A stretch of 64,000 bases of DNA from Candidatus Ruminimicrobiellum bubulum (lineage in GTDB: Bacteria; Elusimicrobiota; Endomicrobiia; Endomicrobiales; Endomicrobiaceae): NCBI GenBank assembly GCA_017651625.1, contig JAGCCP010000030.1, positions 93,751-157,750 on the forward strand, read 5' to 3'. Position 1 is the first letter of the stretch; each line of letters opens with the position of its first letter. Under the pieces are notes generated by a model, which searched no databases, had not been told where the DNA came from, and saw only the letters and a program-made list of their open reading frames with translations. Below, piece after piece: positions 44,585 through 53,999 of this stretch. Made by a program: the position numbers and the translations under genes.

Positions 44585-45163
44585 ATGAAAAAAATAACAC
44601 TATTACTTTTGCTTATTCTTTTTTGCGGTACAAATGTTTTCGCACTGGAAAAGGATACTTTATACAAGTATGCTAAATTAGATCTTTGCTTATCTGCGGG
44701 CTCAACGGAAACTTACGATAAAGAAGGAGATGAAAGAGGTATGGTAAGCATCGGCTTTATGGCAAATGCCGCTTTCGGCCTTCAACTTAACAGATTCAGA
44801 TATGAAATTTCGTATCAGGAAAGAGCGGAAGTTTCCGAAATCTTACAAACAATGTTAGGGCTTATAAGTACTTTAACCGTTAGAGCAGGTATGGCAAATG
44901 TTTATTACGATTATCTCACAACAAGACATTTTGCAATGTATGTAGGTACAGGTGTCGGTTTGGCTTATTATGATTTAACAATGAAAACATGGTCGGATTT
45001 TTATGAAGACAGCGGATATTCTTGTATATTGGGCGCTTATACCGGTCTTACGTTCATAATAAAAGAAGTCTTTTTTATAGATTTAGGTTTTGATTACTAC
45101 TATATAAACAAACCGGAAACAAATACATTCGCACCGAAAATCGGTTTCCGCTATGCATTTTAA
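44585..45163 (+). CDS. outer-membrane beta-barrel protein
   Basis: The 192-residue protein has a signal peptide (ITLLLLLILFCGTNVFALEK) and a pattern of amphipathic strands ending in KIGFRYAF, with terminal phenylalanine as in outer-membrane barrels. It is the third gene of the EFR1-SemiSWEET cluster, starting at the base after the SemiSWEET stop. It belongs to the same general class as the protein at 7270-7842. Its function is unknown. Confidence 0.72.
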   Translation: MKKITLLLLLILFCGTNVFALEKDTLYKYAKLDLCLSAGSTETYDKEGDERGMVSIGFMANAAFGLQLNRFRYEISYQERAEVSEILQTMLGLISTLTVRAGMANVYYDYLTTRHFAMYVGTGVGLAYYDLTMKTWSDFYEDSGYSCILGAYTGLTFIIKEVFFIDLGFDYYYINKPETNTFAPKIGFRYAF

Positions 45164-45180
45164 TTTATACTAATTTTCTA

Positions 45181-45209
45181 TTGTTTTAATCCCCAATATT
45201 TAATATAAT
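45181..45209 (+). promoter_or_regulatory. promoter of the Re-citrate-type synthase gene
   Basis: TTGTTT at 45181-45186 and TATAAT at 45204-45209 are separated by 17 bases; a second TATAAT overlaps at 45209-45214. The ATG is at 45242 after an AAGGGGG site. Confidence 0.6.
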
Positions 45210-45241
45210 ATAATTTCACTTTAATAAGGGGGTAAAATATA

Positions 45242-46615
45242 ATGTTAGTATACAACAAAGAGAAAAAAATGCTTGAACCTGAAGAATATAAGTTTGAACT
45301 TCAGGATGTCAAGGAGCCCAACTTATTAAGAGAAACTTTTTCTTATTCGGATATCCCGAAAATCGCTTTTAATAATACTGTTGTTCCGATGAATCCTCCG
45401 GAACATATTTGGATGACAGATACAACATTCAGAGACGGTCAACAGGCTTTTCCGCCTTTTACCGTAGATCAAATTTCTCATTTATTTGACTTAATGCACC
45501 GTTTGGGCGGTCCTAACGGCATGATAAGACAAACAGAATTTTTCTTATATTCCGACAAAGATAAAGAAGCAGTAAGAAAATGTCAGGAAAAAGGTTACGA
45601 ATTCCCGCAAATTACATCTTGGATAAGAGCAAACAAAAACGATTTCAAGTTAGTAAAAGAAATGGGAATAAAAGAAACCGGAATTTTAACTTCCTGTTCC
45701 GATTATCATATATTTTTAAAATTAAAGAAAACAAGAAGAGAAGCTCTCGATATGTATTTGGATATCGTAAGAGCAGCTTTGGAAGAAGGTATCGTTCCGA
45801 GATGTCATTTCGAAGATATTACAAGAGCCGATTTTTACGGTTTTGTTATACCTTTTGCCAAAGAGTTAATGAAACTTTCAAAACAGGCAAAAATGCCGGT
45901 AAAAATAAGAGCTTGCGACACGTTGGGTTTCGGAGTTGCATATCCGGGTGTTGCTTTACCGAGAAACGTTAACGGTATAATGTACGGATTAAATCACCAT
46001 GCGGGAGTTCCTTCGGAATGGCTCGAATGGCACGGACATAACGATTTCTACAGAGCATTAACAAATTCAACATTTGCTTGGCTTTACGGATGTTCCGGAA
46101 TTAACGGAACGTTACTCGGTATAGGGGAAAGAACAGGAAATACTCCTATAGAAGCATTAGCCATAGAATATGTTGCTTTCAGAGGCGACCATAACGGTAT
46201 GGACTTATCCGCAATAACCGAAATAGCAAAATATTTTAAGAACGAATTGAAATACGATGTTCCCAACATGCAACCGTTTGTAGGTGCACATTTTAATTCT
46301 ACAAGGGCAGGTATTCACGCGGACGGATTATTAAAAGAGCAGGAAATATACAATGTATTCGATACAAAAGCCATATTGAACAGACCTCCGGAAGTTGCTA
46401 TTACCGATAGAGCAGGTCTTGCAGGTATCGCTTATTGGATAAACACACAACATCCCGACTTTAAAGACAACGATAAAAAATTGGACAAAAATCATCCCGG
46501 TGTTGTAAAAATAAAAGAGTATATCGACGAACTTTTTAAAGGTGACAGAAGAAACCCTTTAACAAAAGAAGAACTTAACTCGTTGGTGGAAAAATACATT
46601 ATTAAGAGTTTATAG
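45242..46615 (+). CDS. homocitrate/isopropylmalate synthase-family protein, probable Re-citrate synthase
   Basis: The 457-residue protein is a DRE-TIM metallolyase: TDTTFRDGQQAFPPF near residue 59 is the metal-binding first strand, followed by CHFEDITRADFYGF near 190, IRACDTLGFGVAYPG near 222 and the metal histidines in EWHGHNDFYRA near 260. The sequence type (FRDGQQA, GGPNGMIRQTEFFLYSDKDK) is what I remember for Re-citrate synthases of anaerobes. These make citrate from oxaloacetate and acetyl-CoA with stereochemistry opposite to the usual enzyme. Homocitrate synthase is the main alternative. It has its own promoter and a very strong AAGGGGG site. Confidence 0.75.
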   Translation: MLVYNKEKKMLEPEEYKFELQDVKEPNLLRETFSYSDIPKIAFNNTVVPMNPPEHIWMTDTTFRDGQQAFPPFTVDQISHLFDLMHRLGGPNGMIRQTEFFLYSDKDKEAVRKCQEKGYEFPQITSWIRANKNDFKLVKEMGIKETGILTSCSDYHIFLKLKKTRREALDMYLDIVRAALEEGIVPRCHFEDITRADFYGFVIPFAKELMKLSKQAKMPVKIRACDTLGFGVAYPGVALPRNVNGIMYGLNHHAGVPSEWLEWHGHNDFYRALTNSTFAWLYGCSGINGTLLGIGERTGNTPIEALAIEYVAFRGDHNGMDLSAITEIAKYFKNELKYDVPNMQPFVGAHFNSTRAGIHADGLLKEQEIYNVFDTKAILNRPPEVAITDRAGLAGIAYWINTQHPDFKDNDKKLDKNHPGVVKIKEYIDELFKGDRRNPLTKEELNSLVEKYIIKSL

Positions 46616-46625
46616 TTTATAGTTT

Positions 46626-46666
46626 AAAACGAGTAAAATCTTGTTCCTCAGAATTTTACTCGTTTT
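46626..46666. terminator. bidirectional terminator
   Basis: AAAACGAGTAAAAT at 46626-46639 pairs perfectly with ATTTTACTCGTTTT at 46653-46666 around a 13-base loop. It lies between the converging synthase and DUF192 genes and contains the DUF192 stop codon. The A/T runs at both ends let it act in both directions. Confidence 0.9.
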
Positions 46667-46946
46667 TGGTTTCCAAAATTTGGCAAGCATTTTTAACAGG
46701 CAATATAAACCTGAAAGGTCTTACATTAATATACTTTTTTACTACATTAAAATCTTTATCCAAACAATAAACATCTATATTGTATCTCATAAAACAAGTG
46801 TGTATTGAATTACATTTTTTTATTAGAAGATTAAACGATTTTTCTTTAGGTACAAACATTAAACCTTTAAATCTTTCAAAAAAAGACTCCGCCACATAAA
46901 CATCTTTATATTCGGTATTATCTACAACTAAATCTACCTTATTCAA
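46656..46946 (-). CDS. DUF192 family protein
   Basis: The 96-residue protein matches the DUF192 pattern: ESFFERFKGLMFVPKEKSF near residue 20, then SIHTCFMRYNIDVYCLDKDFNVV, and a proline-containing C-terminal strand. Most DUF192 proteins have an export signal, but this one has none. The function of the family is unknown. The start is a TTG at 46946, fixed by an excellent GGAGG site five bases upstream; no ATG is available nearby. It lies 41 bases after lipA on the same strand. Confidence 0.85.
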   Translation of the reverse strand: MNKVDLVVDNTEYKDVYVAESFFERFKGLMFVPKEKSFNLLIKKCNSIHTCFMRYNIDVYCLDKDFNVVKKYINVRPFRFILPVKNACQILETKNE

Positions 46947-46987
46947 AAATCCTCCGGATTTTTTAGTTTATAGCTTAAATCTATAAG

Positions 46988-47821
46988 CTAATTTTTGCCT
47001 TGCAAAAATTGATATGTGCTTTCCGCGAAATATGAGCTTCTTACATATTTACCGGAAACACATGTTTTTATACCGGTTTCCAAAGTTTTTTGTTTTAAAT
47101 ATTCAAATTCTTCGTCGGTATATTCTTTTACCATTTCGGTATTATCTTTTAACGGCTTTAAATATTGTCCTATCGTCAAAATATCGCAGTTTATTTTCTT
47201 TAAATCTTTAAATACTTCTATTAACTGGCTTTCCGTTTCACCGAGTCCCAACATTATTCCCGTTTTTATAATAAATCCTTTTTGTTTGGCATAACTTAAA
47301 ACATCTAAAGATCTGTTGTAATCAGCCCATTTTCTGAATTTATATAAAGAGGGGACTGTTTCTATATTGTGTCCGAAAACATCCGGTTTGGATGATAACA
47401 CCACATCTATACTCTTTGTATCACCTTTAAAATCAGGAACCAACAATTCTATTTTTATATCGGAAATTTCTTTTTTTATTGTATTAACGACATTTTTAAA
47501 ATGTTCCGCACCGCCGTCGGCAAGATCATCTCTTGTAACGGAAGTTATAACGACATATTTTAAACCTAAAGTTTTTATTGTGTTTGCCAATTTTAAAGGT
47601 TCTTCTTTATCGATATCCAACGGTTTACCGTGAGTCGTAGCACAAAAAGCACAGTTTCTTGAACAAACATCACCCAATATCATAAAAGTTGCTGTTTTAT
47701 GCTTAAAACATTCACCTATATTAGGACATTTAGCAGCTTGGCATACGGTATGCAGTCCGCTTTGTTTAAAGCTTTTCTTTAACAAATCCAAATCCGCCAA
47801 ACTTATTCTCTTCTTTTCCAC
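46988..47821 (-). CDS. lipA: lipoyl synthase
   Basis: LipA inserts two sulfurs into octanoyl groups on lipoyl domains. The auxiliary cluster cysteines are C27, C32 and C38 (CQAAKCPNIGEC), and the radical-SAM cluster is C53, C57 and C60 (CSRNCAFC). The C-terminal YVRSSYFA serine ligand is present near residue 261. At 277 residues it is compact. It starts with GTG at 47821 after a GGAG site. Its last codons lie inside a perfect palindrome (46990-47010), suggesting the end of the gene was reshaped by a repeat. No lipB or lipoyl enzyme gene is near. Confidence 0.95.
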   Translation of the reverse strand: MEKKRISLADLDLLKKSFKQSGLHTVCQAAKCPNIGECFKHKTATFMILGDVCSRNCAFCATTHGKPLDIDKEEPLKLANTIKTLGLKYVVITSVTRDDLADGGAEHFKNVVNTIKKEISDIKIELLVPDFKGDTKSIDVVLSSKPDVFGHNIETVPSLYKFRKWADYNRSLDVLSYAKQKGFIIKTGIMLGLGETESQLIEVFKDLKKINCDILTIGQYLKPLKDNTEMVKEYTDEEFEYLKQKTLETGIKTCVSGKYVRSSYFAESTYQFLQGKN

Positions 47822-47837
47822 TTAAAAATACTCCATA

Positions 47838-48001
47838 TTTTTAGCTTAAAGCTTAAAACTTACAGCTTATAGTTTTTGGTAAAATTTTGTGAAACAAAAT
47901 TTTCTAATAAACAACAAAAATTCACAATGTGAATTTTTACAACAAACTTTAAGCTTTCAGCTATAAGCTATAACCTAATTTGATTTTCGCAAAACGAAAA
48001 T
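47838..48001. repeat. R3 repeat island with three short palindromes
   Basis: The left side holds AGCTTAAAGCTTAAAACTTA units and the right side AAGCTTTCAGCTATAAGC units in opposite sense. Between and beside them are perfect palindromes AAAATTTTG/CAAAATTTT (47881-47903), AAAAATTCAC/GTGAATTTTT (47916-47938) and ATTTTCG/CGAAAAT (47983-48001). The last touches the end of the next minus-strand gene. No promoter or gene is visible. Confidence 0.75.
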
Positions 48002-49983
48002 TAAATTAAATAGTAAATAAACGGTATTTCTACCGCTTTTTCGTATTTGTCCGACACTTCAAAGTCAGGAATAAACAAAGTTTCTATCAATTCATTTACT
48101 GTTTTTTCGTCGTAAAAAGCAACATTTATTTCTCTGTTTTTAAACATACTCAATTTATTAAAATTCGCACTGCCCACACAAGCCCAGTTATCATAAACAG
48201 CGGCTTTAACATGTGTCATTTTAGGATACAAATAAACTTCTATACCTTTTTCTATGAAATAATTTGCTATTTTTAAATTTGTTTTATCATATATAACCAA
48301 GTCATTTACACCGGGCAATATAATTTTAACATCAACACCTCTTTCCTTTGCAAGAACGAGTTCTTCAACTAAAACTTTTTCCGTAAAATAAGGATTTTCT
48401 ATATATATTCTCTTCTTTGCTCGTCTTATAGCTTCAAGTTGAGCTTCATAAATTTGATAATCAGTGGAATCGGTGTATAATAACCTTACATTTATCATAT
48501 CATCAGTCGGTTTATTTGTTCTTCTTCTTGTTTTTGTAAATAAACTTCTGTATGCTACCGCAAAATCGCCTCCAAGCCCCGCAAACGACCAGGATTTGTA
48601 AAAAAGCTTTACTATGGGTGTAACAACAGGCCCTTCCAAAGATACCATTAAATCGTGCCATGTGTATCTGTATTCGCTTGCAATGTTCATGCCGCCTATA
48701 TAAGCTTTTTTTCTGTCTATTAAGAAAATTTTTCTGTGGTCGGAAACAAGCCATGTATCGGGATGCATTCTTACTTTTATCTTTGAATCTTCTTTAAGAC
48801 AATCGACAACATCTTTCGGTTTCTTATAATCTTTTATTATAGGATCCTGATTTGATTTTGAGTTTGTAAGACTGCCGATATAATCAATCAACACTCTGAC
48901 ATCAATATTTCTTGCAAGGGTTTTTAAAAGACTTATTATTCCCATGGAGAAATTATCCGTTTTAAAAATGTACATCTGTATGAAAACGGAATGTGTTGCC
49001 TGTTTTGCTGTTTCTATAAAATCTTCAAAAAAGCTTTCACCGTCTATAAGAAATTTTATATTTGCTTTATATTCTTTTGTTCCCAAATCTTCGTCTAAGA
49101 ATTTATTAAAATCATCTATATTCATCATACAATGGTCACATTCGTTATCCAAATAAAAATTTTCTGTCATAATCGGTGCAAAAGTCATAAGAGAAGAAGA
49201 AGCCGTTGAAAACAATCTGTAACTCGATGTAAACGGAGATTTTATTATGGGAATAATATGATTTTTTACCACAAAAGAATATAAAAACTCTCCGCCGGAA
49301 ACAAATATATTATTGTCTTCTTCTTCTTTTTGGTATGGGGGTAAAATTAGCGGAATTACAACATTCTTTTCCGTGTCAACATATATATAAACTATACCTT
49401 CAATATTTTTTGCCAAAACCAAAAATTTGGTTTGGTCATCGGAATATTTTTTTAAAGTATTTACAAAACTTTCTCTGGCGGACTTTTCTTTTTCTTTATC
49501 TGCCTTTTTTTCTGTTTTCAACTCTTTTTTTAAACTTGTACTTTTTTTGTTTGTATCGGATACGGTTATTTCCGCTTCAAGCTCTATTGTCGTTCCCAAA
49601 TCCGTTTCGTATTTATACTCAAAAAAACCGCTGTCTTTTTTTATACCGTTTTCTATAACGAGCTCATTGATTATTTGTTGAAATACTTCCGTCGGTAAAA
49701 TATCAACTTTTTCAATTAAATCTTCTTTTTTCGTTATTTTTTCCGCATCTAACTTTAATCTTTTTATTTCGTTCTTTTTATATTGTTTTGGAAATTTTAA
49801 TGTAAGGTAAAGATTTTTTGCACCGAAATCAATAAAGAGTTTATTTTTTAACACAAACACTTTTGAAGGTGTTATGGAATAATTTGCAATAGCAGCCAAG
49901 TCTATTTGTTCTTTCTGAGAACAAAAGCATACCGATACAAACAAGATAGTAAAAGCCAGTGATAAGTAGTATTTAAACGACAT
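48001..49983 (-). CDS. exported phospholipase D-family protein (cardiolipin synthase-like)
   Basis: The 660-residue protein has a signal peptide (YYLSLAFTILFVSVCFCSQ), about 260 residues of unknown beta-rich sequence, and then a PLD domain with two HKD motifs: HRKIFLIDRKKAYIGGMN near residue 415 and HVKAAVYDNWACVGSANFN near 590. Two-HKD proteins act as phosphatidyltransferases or phosphodiesterases; cardiolipin synthase-like activity or a nuclease/lipase role are both possible. Unlike cardiolipin synthases it has no pair of N-terminal membrane helices and has the long extra domain. It appears monocistronic. Confidence 0.88.
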   Translation of the reverse strand: MSFKYYLSLAFTILFVSVCFCSQKEQIDLAAIANYSITPSKVFVLKNKLFIDFGAKNLYLTLKFPKQYKKNEIKRLKLDAEKITKKEDLIEKVDILPTEVFQQIINELVIENGIKKDSGFFEYKYETDLGTTIELEAEITVSDTNKKSTSLKKELKTEKKADKEKEKSARESFVNTLKKYSDDQTKFLVLAKNIEGIVYIYVDTEKNVVIPLILPPYQKEEEDNNIFVSGGEFLYSFVVKNHIIPIIKSPFTSSYRLFSTASSSLMTFAPIMTENFYLDNECDHCMMNIDDFNKFLDEDLGTKEYKANIKFLIDGESFFEDFIETAKQATHSVFIQMYIFKTDNFSMGIISLLKTLARNIDVRVLIDYIGSLTNSKSNQDPIIKDYKKPKDVVDCLKEDSKIKVRMHPDTWLVSDHRKIFLIDRKKAYIGGMNIASEYRYTWHDLMVSLEGPVVTPIVKLFYKSWSFAGLGGDFAVAYRSLFTKTRRRTNKPTDDMINVRLLYTDSTDYQIYEAQLEAIRRAKKRIYIENPYFTEKVLVEELVLAKERGVDVKIILPGVNDLVIYDKTNLKIANYFIEKGIEVYLYPKMTHVKAAVYDNWACVGSANFNKLSMFKNREINVAFYDEKTVNELIETLFIPDFEVSDKYEKAVEIPFIYYLI

Positions 49984-49994
49984 AGTTAGTCTGA

Positions 49995-50150
49995 CGACTG
50001 AAGAATAGAAGATTTGAGGATTGGATGATTGGAAGTAAAGGCGTAAAAATCGCTATGCGATTTTTGATAACAAGCAGATTTTTTGCAAAGCAAAAAATAC
50101 AACTCTTCATCCATTCTTCTAATCTTCCTATCTTCTAAATCTTCTGCCTT
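49995..50150. repeat. R2 repeat island between the PLD gene and purH
   Basis: GAATAGAAGATTTGAGGATTGG-like units on the left (from about 50002) face CTTCTAATCTTCC-like units on the right (to 50145). Two perfect palindromes lie in the middle: AAAAATCGC/GCGATTTTT (50045-50065) and ATTTTTTGC/GCAAAAAAT (50078-50098), each with a three-base loop. Confidence 0.8.
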
Positions 50151-50154
50151 TTTA

Positions 50155-51708
50155 TTAATGTTTAAAATGTCTCATAGACGTAAATATCATTGCAATATTT
50201 TTCTCGTTTGCCAAATCTATAGAAAGATTATCTCTTATAGATCCTCCCGGCTGAATAATTGCAGTAACATTTTCTTTTGCTGCACCTTCTACAACATCAG
50301 GGAACGGGAAAAAAGCATCTGAAGCAAGTACTAAAGGATATTTATTCTCATCTATTTCGAATTTTGCTTCTTTCATTTTCTTTATTGCAATATTTAACGA
50401 ATCTATTCTGCTCATTTGTCCTGCACCTACACCAACGGTCTGTTTGCCTCTGACAAGAATAATAGCATTGGATTTTACATGTTTACAAATCTTCCATGCA
50501 AATTCCAAAGATTCTTTTTCTTCTTTTGTAGGTTCTCTTTTTGTTATTGTTTTTGTTTCGTTTAAAAGTTGTTCATCTCTGTCTTGAACAAGCATACCGT
50601 CTGCCATCATTCTGTATTCGGTTGAAGGTTTCTTTACATATTGGTTAGGCTGTCTTAATATTCTTATATTTTTCTTTGCAGTAAGAACATCCAAAGCATC
50701 CTGGCAATAGTCAGGAGCAATAACACACTCAACAAAAAGTTTTGCTATTTCTTCCGCTACTGCTTTATCTACAACCATGTTAAATGCAAGTATTCCGCCG
50801 AAAGCACTTACAGGATCGCAAGCAAGGGCTTTTAAATATGCATCTTTTACATCCGTTCCTTCGGCGCATCCGCAAGGATTGTTATGTTTTATTATTGCAC
50901 ATGCTGGATTATCGAATTCGTGAACAAGTCTCCAGGAAGCTTCCAAATCCAAATAGTTATTATAAGAAAGTTCTTTACCGTGCAATTGTTTTGCTGAAAT
51001 TGCAGCACAAGAATTTTCTTCGTTACCGAAACTGTATAATGCTGCTCTCTGATGAGGGTTCTCACCATATCTTAAAGAAGCAAGTTTCTTTAACGGAATT
51101 GCTTGTTGTGCAGGAAAATCTTCGTAAGATAAATAATTTGAAATTAAAGCATCGTAATATGCGGTATGTCTGAAAGCTGTTCCTGCAAGTTTAAGTCTTA
51201 AATCGTTATTTACTGTTTTATTTTTTAAATTTTCTATTATTACCGAATAATCGGCAGGGGAACAAACAATTAAAACATCTTTATAATTTTTTGCGGCTGC
51301 TCTTATAAGAGTTACTCCGCCGATATCTATGTTTTCAATAATATCTTGAGATATGTTTTTATCTGCAGGTTTTGCTATTTTCTTTGCCGTTTCTTCAAAA
51401 GGATACAAGTTTACGGCTACTATATCTATTGTATTAATTCCGAGTTTTTTTAATTCTTCCATGTGTTTGGGAATATCTCTTCTTGCAAGTATTCCGCCGT
51501 GAATTTTAGGATTTAATGTTTTTACTCTGCCGTCGAGCATTTCAGGAAATCCGGTAACATCGGATATTTCTTTACATTCTATGGAATTTTCTTTTAATTT
51601 TTTTGCGGTTCCTCCGCTGGAAATAATATCATATCCCAAAGATTTTAATTCTTTAGCGAATTCCACTATTCCTGTTTTGTCACATACGCTTAACAATGCT
51701 GTTGCCAT
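50155..51708 (-). CDS. purH: bifunctional AICAR transformylase/IMP cyclohydrolase
   Basis: The 517-residue enzyme performs the last two steps of IMP synthesis. The N-terminal cyclohydrolase starts ALLSVCDKTGIVEFAKEL with ISSGGTAK and LDGRVKTLNPKIHGGIL. The C-terminal transformylase has IKHNNPCGCAEG near residue 259 and ASDAFFPFPDVVEGA near 460. An AAGGAG site precedes the ATG. No other pur gene is adjacent; the purF-like gene is 32 kb away. Confidence 0.97.
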   Translation of the reverse strand: MATALLSVCDKTGIVEFAKELKSLGYDIISSGGTAKKLKENSIECKEISDVTGFPEMLDGRVKTLNPKIHGGILARRDIPKHMEELKKLGINTIDIVAVNLYPFEETAKKIAKPADKNISQDIIENIDIGGVTLIRAAAKNYKDVLIVCSPADYSVIIENLKNKTVNNDLRLKLAGTAFRHTAYYDALISNYLSYEDFPAQQAIPLKKLASLRYGENPHQRAALYSFGNEENSCAAISAKQLHGKELSYNNYLDLEASWRLVHEFDNPACAIIKHNNPCGCAEGTDVKDAYLKALACDPVSAFGGILAFNMVVDKAVAEEIAKLFVECVIAPDYCQDALDVLTAKKNIRILRQPNQYVKKPSTEYRMMADGMLVQDRDEQLLNETKTITKREPTKEEKESLEFAWKICKHVKSNAIILVRGKQTVGVGAGQMSRIDSLNIAIKKMKEAKFEIDENKYPLVLASDAFFPFPDVVEGAAKENVTAIIQPGGSIRDNLSIDLANEKNIAMIFTSMRHFKH

Positions 51709-51721
51709 TTTACTGTTCTCC

Positions 51722-51869
51722 TTATATTTTAGCTTATAGTTTATAGCTTATAGCTTAACAACTACAAACTACCAAACACAAACTGTAAGTTTTAAACTCT
51801 AATCTGTTTTCTCCATGCATCCATGCATCTATACATCGCCGTTTGTCGTTCTAAACTTTAAGCTGTAGT
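51722..51869. repeat. R3 repeat tract upstream of purH
   Basis: Repeated AGCTTATAGTTTATAGC units (51730-51760) are followed by AACTACAAACTACC, AAACTCTAATCTG and a TGCATCCATGCATC tandem (51814-51830), and end with TAAACTTTAAGCTGTAGTTTAG in the opposite sense at the recX stop. The tract contains no gene. Confidence 0.65.
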
Positions 51870-52502
51870 TTAGTCTTCTTCAATTTCCGCATCAAATTCT
51901 CTAAAAGCTTTTGCTATATCTTGAGAAGAAAAACCTCTCCTTTGAAAAAACATAGCCGTTTTTCTTACTTCGTTTTTATCTTTACCGTCAAACTTTGCAA
52001 ACTTCTTTTTCATTATATTTATAATTTGCACGTAAGGTTCGTTATCTTCGTCGCTTTCCATCACTTTTGAAATGATCTCGCTGTCTATATCGTGCTGTTT
52101 TAACTCGTTTTTTATATAAAAAGGACCTTTACCTCTGCTTTGCAAATATTCAACCAAGGTTTTGGCAAATATTTCATCGTTTATATAATTAAGTTCAATA
52201 AATCTGGTTATAACTTTTTCTATATCCGCTTTTTCAAATCCTCTCGATAAGAGTTTATCGTATAAACTCTTTTTGCTGTACATTTTGTTGGATATTAAGT
52301 AAAAAGCATAACTTGTAATTCTGTTGGAATTATTATGTTTTAATATTTTATTGAAAGTATCTTCATCTACGGACAACCCTTTTTTTAAACCGAAACTGAC
52401 TATTGTTTCGGCATCAATCAATATTGCCGTTTCATTATCAAAAAAAATCTTAAAATAATCTTTTATCTTAGGATACTTTCTAATTTCCGTAATACTTGGC
52501 AT
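51870..52502 (-). CDS. recX: RecX-family regulator of RecA
   Basis: The 210-residue protein contains the RecX three-helix repeats: AFYLISNKMYSKKSLYDKLLSRGF near residue 85, FIELNYINDEIFAKTLVEYL and GKGPFYIKNELKQHDI, then FFQRRGFSSQDIAKAF. RecX binds RecA filaments and limits recombinase activity. RecA is not encoded nearby, although it is the common neighbour. I start at the ATG at 52502 after an AGGTG site. The frame extends upstream to 52562, but that part runs into an R2 palindrome. Confidence 0.85.
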   Translation of the reverse strand: MPSITEIRKYPKIKDYFKIFFDNETAILIDAETIVSFGLKKGLSVDEDTFNKILKHNNSNRITSYAFYLISNKMYSKKSLYDKLLSRGFEKADIEKVITRFIELNYINDEIFAKTLVEYLQSRGKGPFYIKNELKQHDIDSEIISKVMESDEDNEPYVQIINIMKKKFAKFDGKDKNEVRKTAMFFQRRGFSSQDIAKAFREFDAEIEED

Positions 52503-52552
52503 AATAACACCTTGAACTATGTATTTTAGCATTAAAAAACTTGTAATGCAAA

Positions 52553-52613
52553 AAAATCGCATAGCGATTTTACATATTTACTTCCAATCCTCTAATCTTC
52601 CAATCTTCATCTG
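52553..52613. repeat. R2 repeat half-island upstream of recX
   Basis: A perfect palindrome AAAATCGC/GCGATTTT at 52553-52571 with an ATA loop is followed by CTTCCAATCCTCTAATC and CAATCTTCATC units in one orientation only, so this copy has one arm. Confidence 0.75.
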
Positions 52614-52672
52614 TTAAGTTTAATGTATTTTATTGTATAATAAAGCATTATTACTTTTAGGAATTTATAAAT

Positions 52673-53992
52673 ATGCAAGATAATTCAACAAGGCCGGAAT
52701 GGGCTTCGAAAATAGGTTTTATTTTAGCTGCAGTAGGTTCAGCCGTAGGTTTAGGCAATATATGGCGATTTCCTTATATTATGGGCAAATACGGCGGTTC
52801 TGCATTCCTTTTAGTTTATTTACTCATAATCCTTTTTGTATGTTCTTTACCTTTAATATGCGAACTTGCTTTCGGTAAAAGAACAAAAAAAGAAAATGTG
52901 GGAGCTTACGGTTCGGTAAACCCGAAATTAAAAATTTTCGGTTGGTCTAATGTTATAACCGCTACCATCATAGCATCTTTTTATTTCGTTATAGGCGGAT
53001 GGTTACTTAACTATATATATATCAACATGGCAAATACTGTTATAACGGATTACGGCACTTATTTCGGAAACTTTGTTTCTTCATCCGTTCTTCCGTGTGT
53101 ACTCACAACACTTTTTCTTTTAATGGTTATGTTTTTTATATTCAGGGGAGTAAATAAAGGAATTGAGTTCATAAATAAAATTATGATGCCTTTATTTCTG
53201 CTTATAATAATAATTTTGTGCATTTTTTCCATGACATTACCGAATGCCGCCGCCGGACTGAAATTTATGTTTATGCCCGACTTTTCAAAAATAAACGGGG
53301 AAATGTTACTTGCTGCATTGGGACAATCTTTGTTCACATTAAGTATAGGTATGGGAATTTTACTTGTTTACGGCAGTTATATGACGAAAAAAGAAAATAC
53401 GGCAAGAAGTGCTTATATGATAATTTTTTCAGACACATTGTTTGCTCTTCTTGCAGCGGTTATGATTTTTCCCGCGGCATTTTCATTCGGTTTGGATGTT
53501 AATTCAGGTGCGGGACTTGCATTTATTACATTACCGAATATTTTCGCTCAAATTCCTTACGGAAACGTATTTGCCGTATTATTTTTTATTTTGTTGTTTT
53601 TTGCGGCATTTACATCTTCAATAAGTATCGTAGAAGTTCCTACGGCAGCATTGATAGAAAACTTTAAAATATCCAGAAATAAAGCGGCAACAATCGTTTC
53701 AATTGTTGTTTTTGCATTGGCAATTCCGGTAACTTTATCCATGGGAATTTTCGGCGGATTTAAATTGTTCGGATTAAATTTATTTGATTTCTTCGACTAT
53801 ATAACATCCAACATATTGTTACCTTTAAATACAATCATACTATGTATTGTAATAGGATGGTTTGTTAAATTAAGAAATATCAGAGCATTCCGTAACAAAG
53901 CCATTTATGCAACATTTAACTTCCTGTTAAGATTTGTTACGCCTGTAGCTTTAACAATATTAATACTGTTCGGAACAATTTTAAAGAAGTAA
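52673..53992 (+). CDS. sodium-dependent transporter, NSS family
   Basis: The 439-residue protein has about 11 membrane helices and the neurotransmitter:sodium symporter start WASKIGFILAAVGSAVGLGN and WRFPYIMGKYGGSAF, which forms the sodium and substrate sites (LeuT-like). Bacterial members import amino acids with sodium. Eleven helices are usual for bacterial members such as MhsT or Tyt1. TATAAT at 52636-52641 with a weak -35 precedes it, and an AGGAATT site is close to the ATG. It converges with the MscS gene, only seven bases away. Confidence 0.93.
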   Translation: MQDNSTRPEWASKIGFILAAVGSAVGLGNIWRFPYIMGKYGGSAFLLVYLLIILFVCSLPLICELAFGKRTKKENVGAYGSVNPKLKIFGWSNVITATIIASFYFVIGGWLLNYIYINMANTVITDYGTYFGNFVSSSVLPCVLTTLFLLMVMFFIFRGVNKGIEFINKIMMPLFLLIIIILCIFSMTLPNAAAGLKFMFMPDFSKINGEMLLAALGQSLFTLSIGMGILLVYGSYMTKKENTARSAYMIIFSDTLFALLAAVMIFPAAFSFGLDVNSGAGLAFITLPNIFAQIPYGNVFAVLFFILLFFAAFTSSISIVEVPTAALIENFKISRNKAATIVSIVVFALAIPVTLSMGIFGGFKLFGLNLFDFFDYITSNILLPLNTIILCIVIGWFVKLRNIRAFRNKAIYATFNFLLRFVTPVALTILILFGTILKK

Positions 53993-53999
53993 AAAATTT

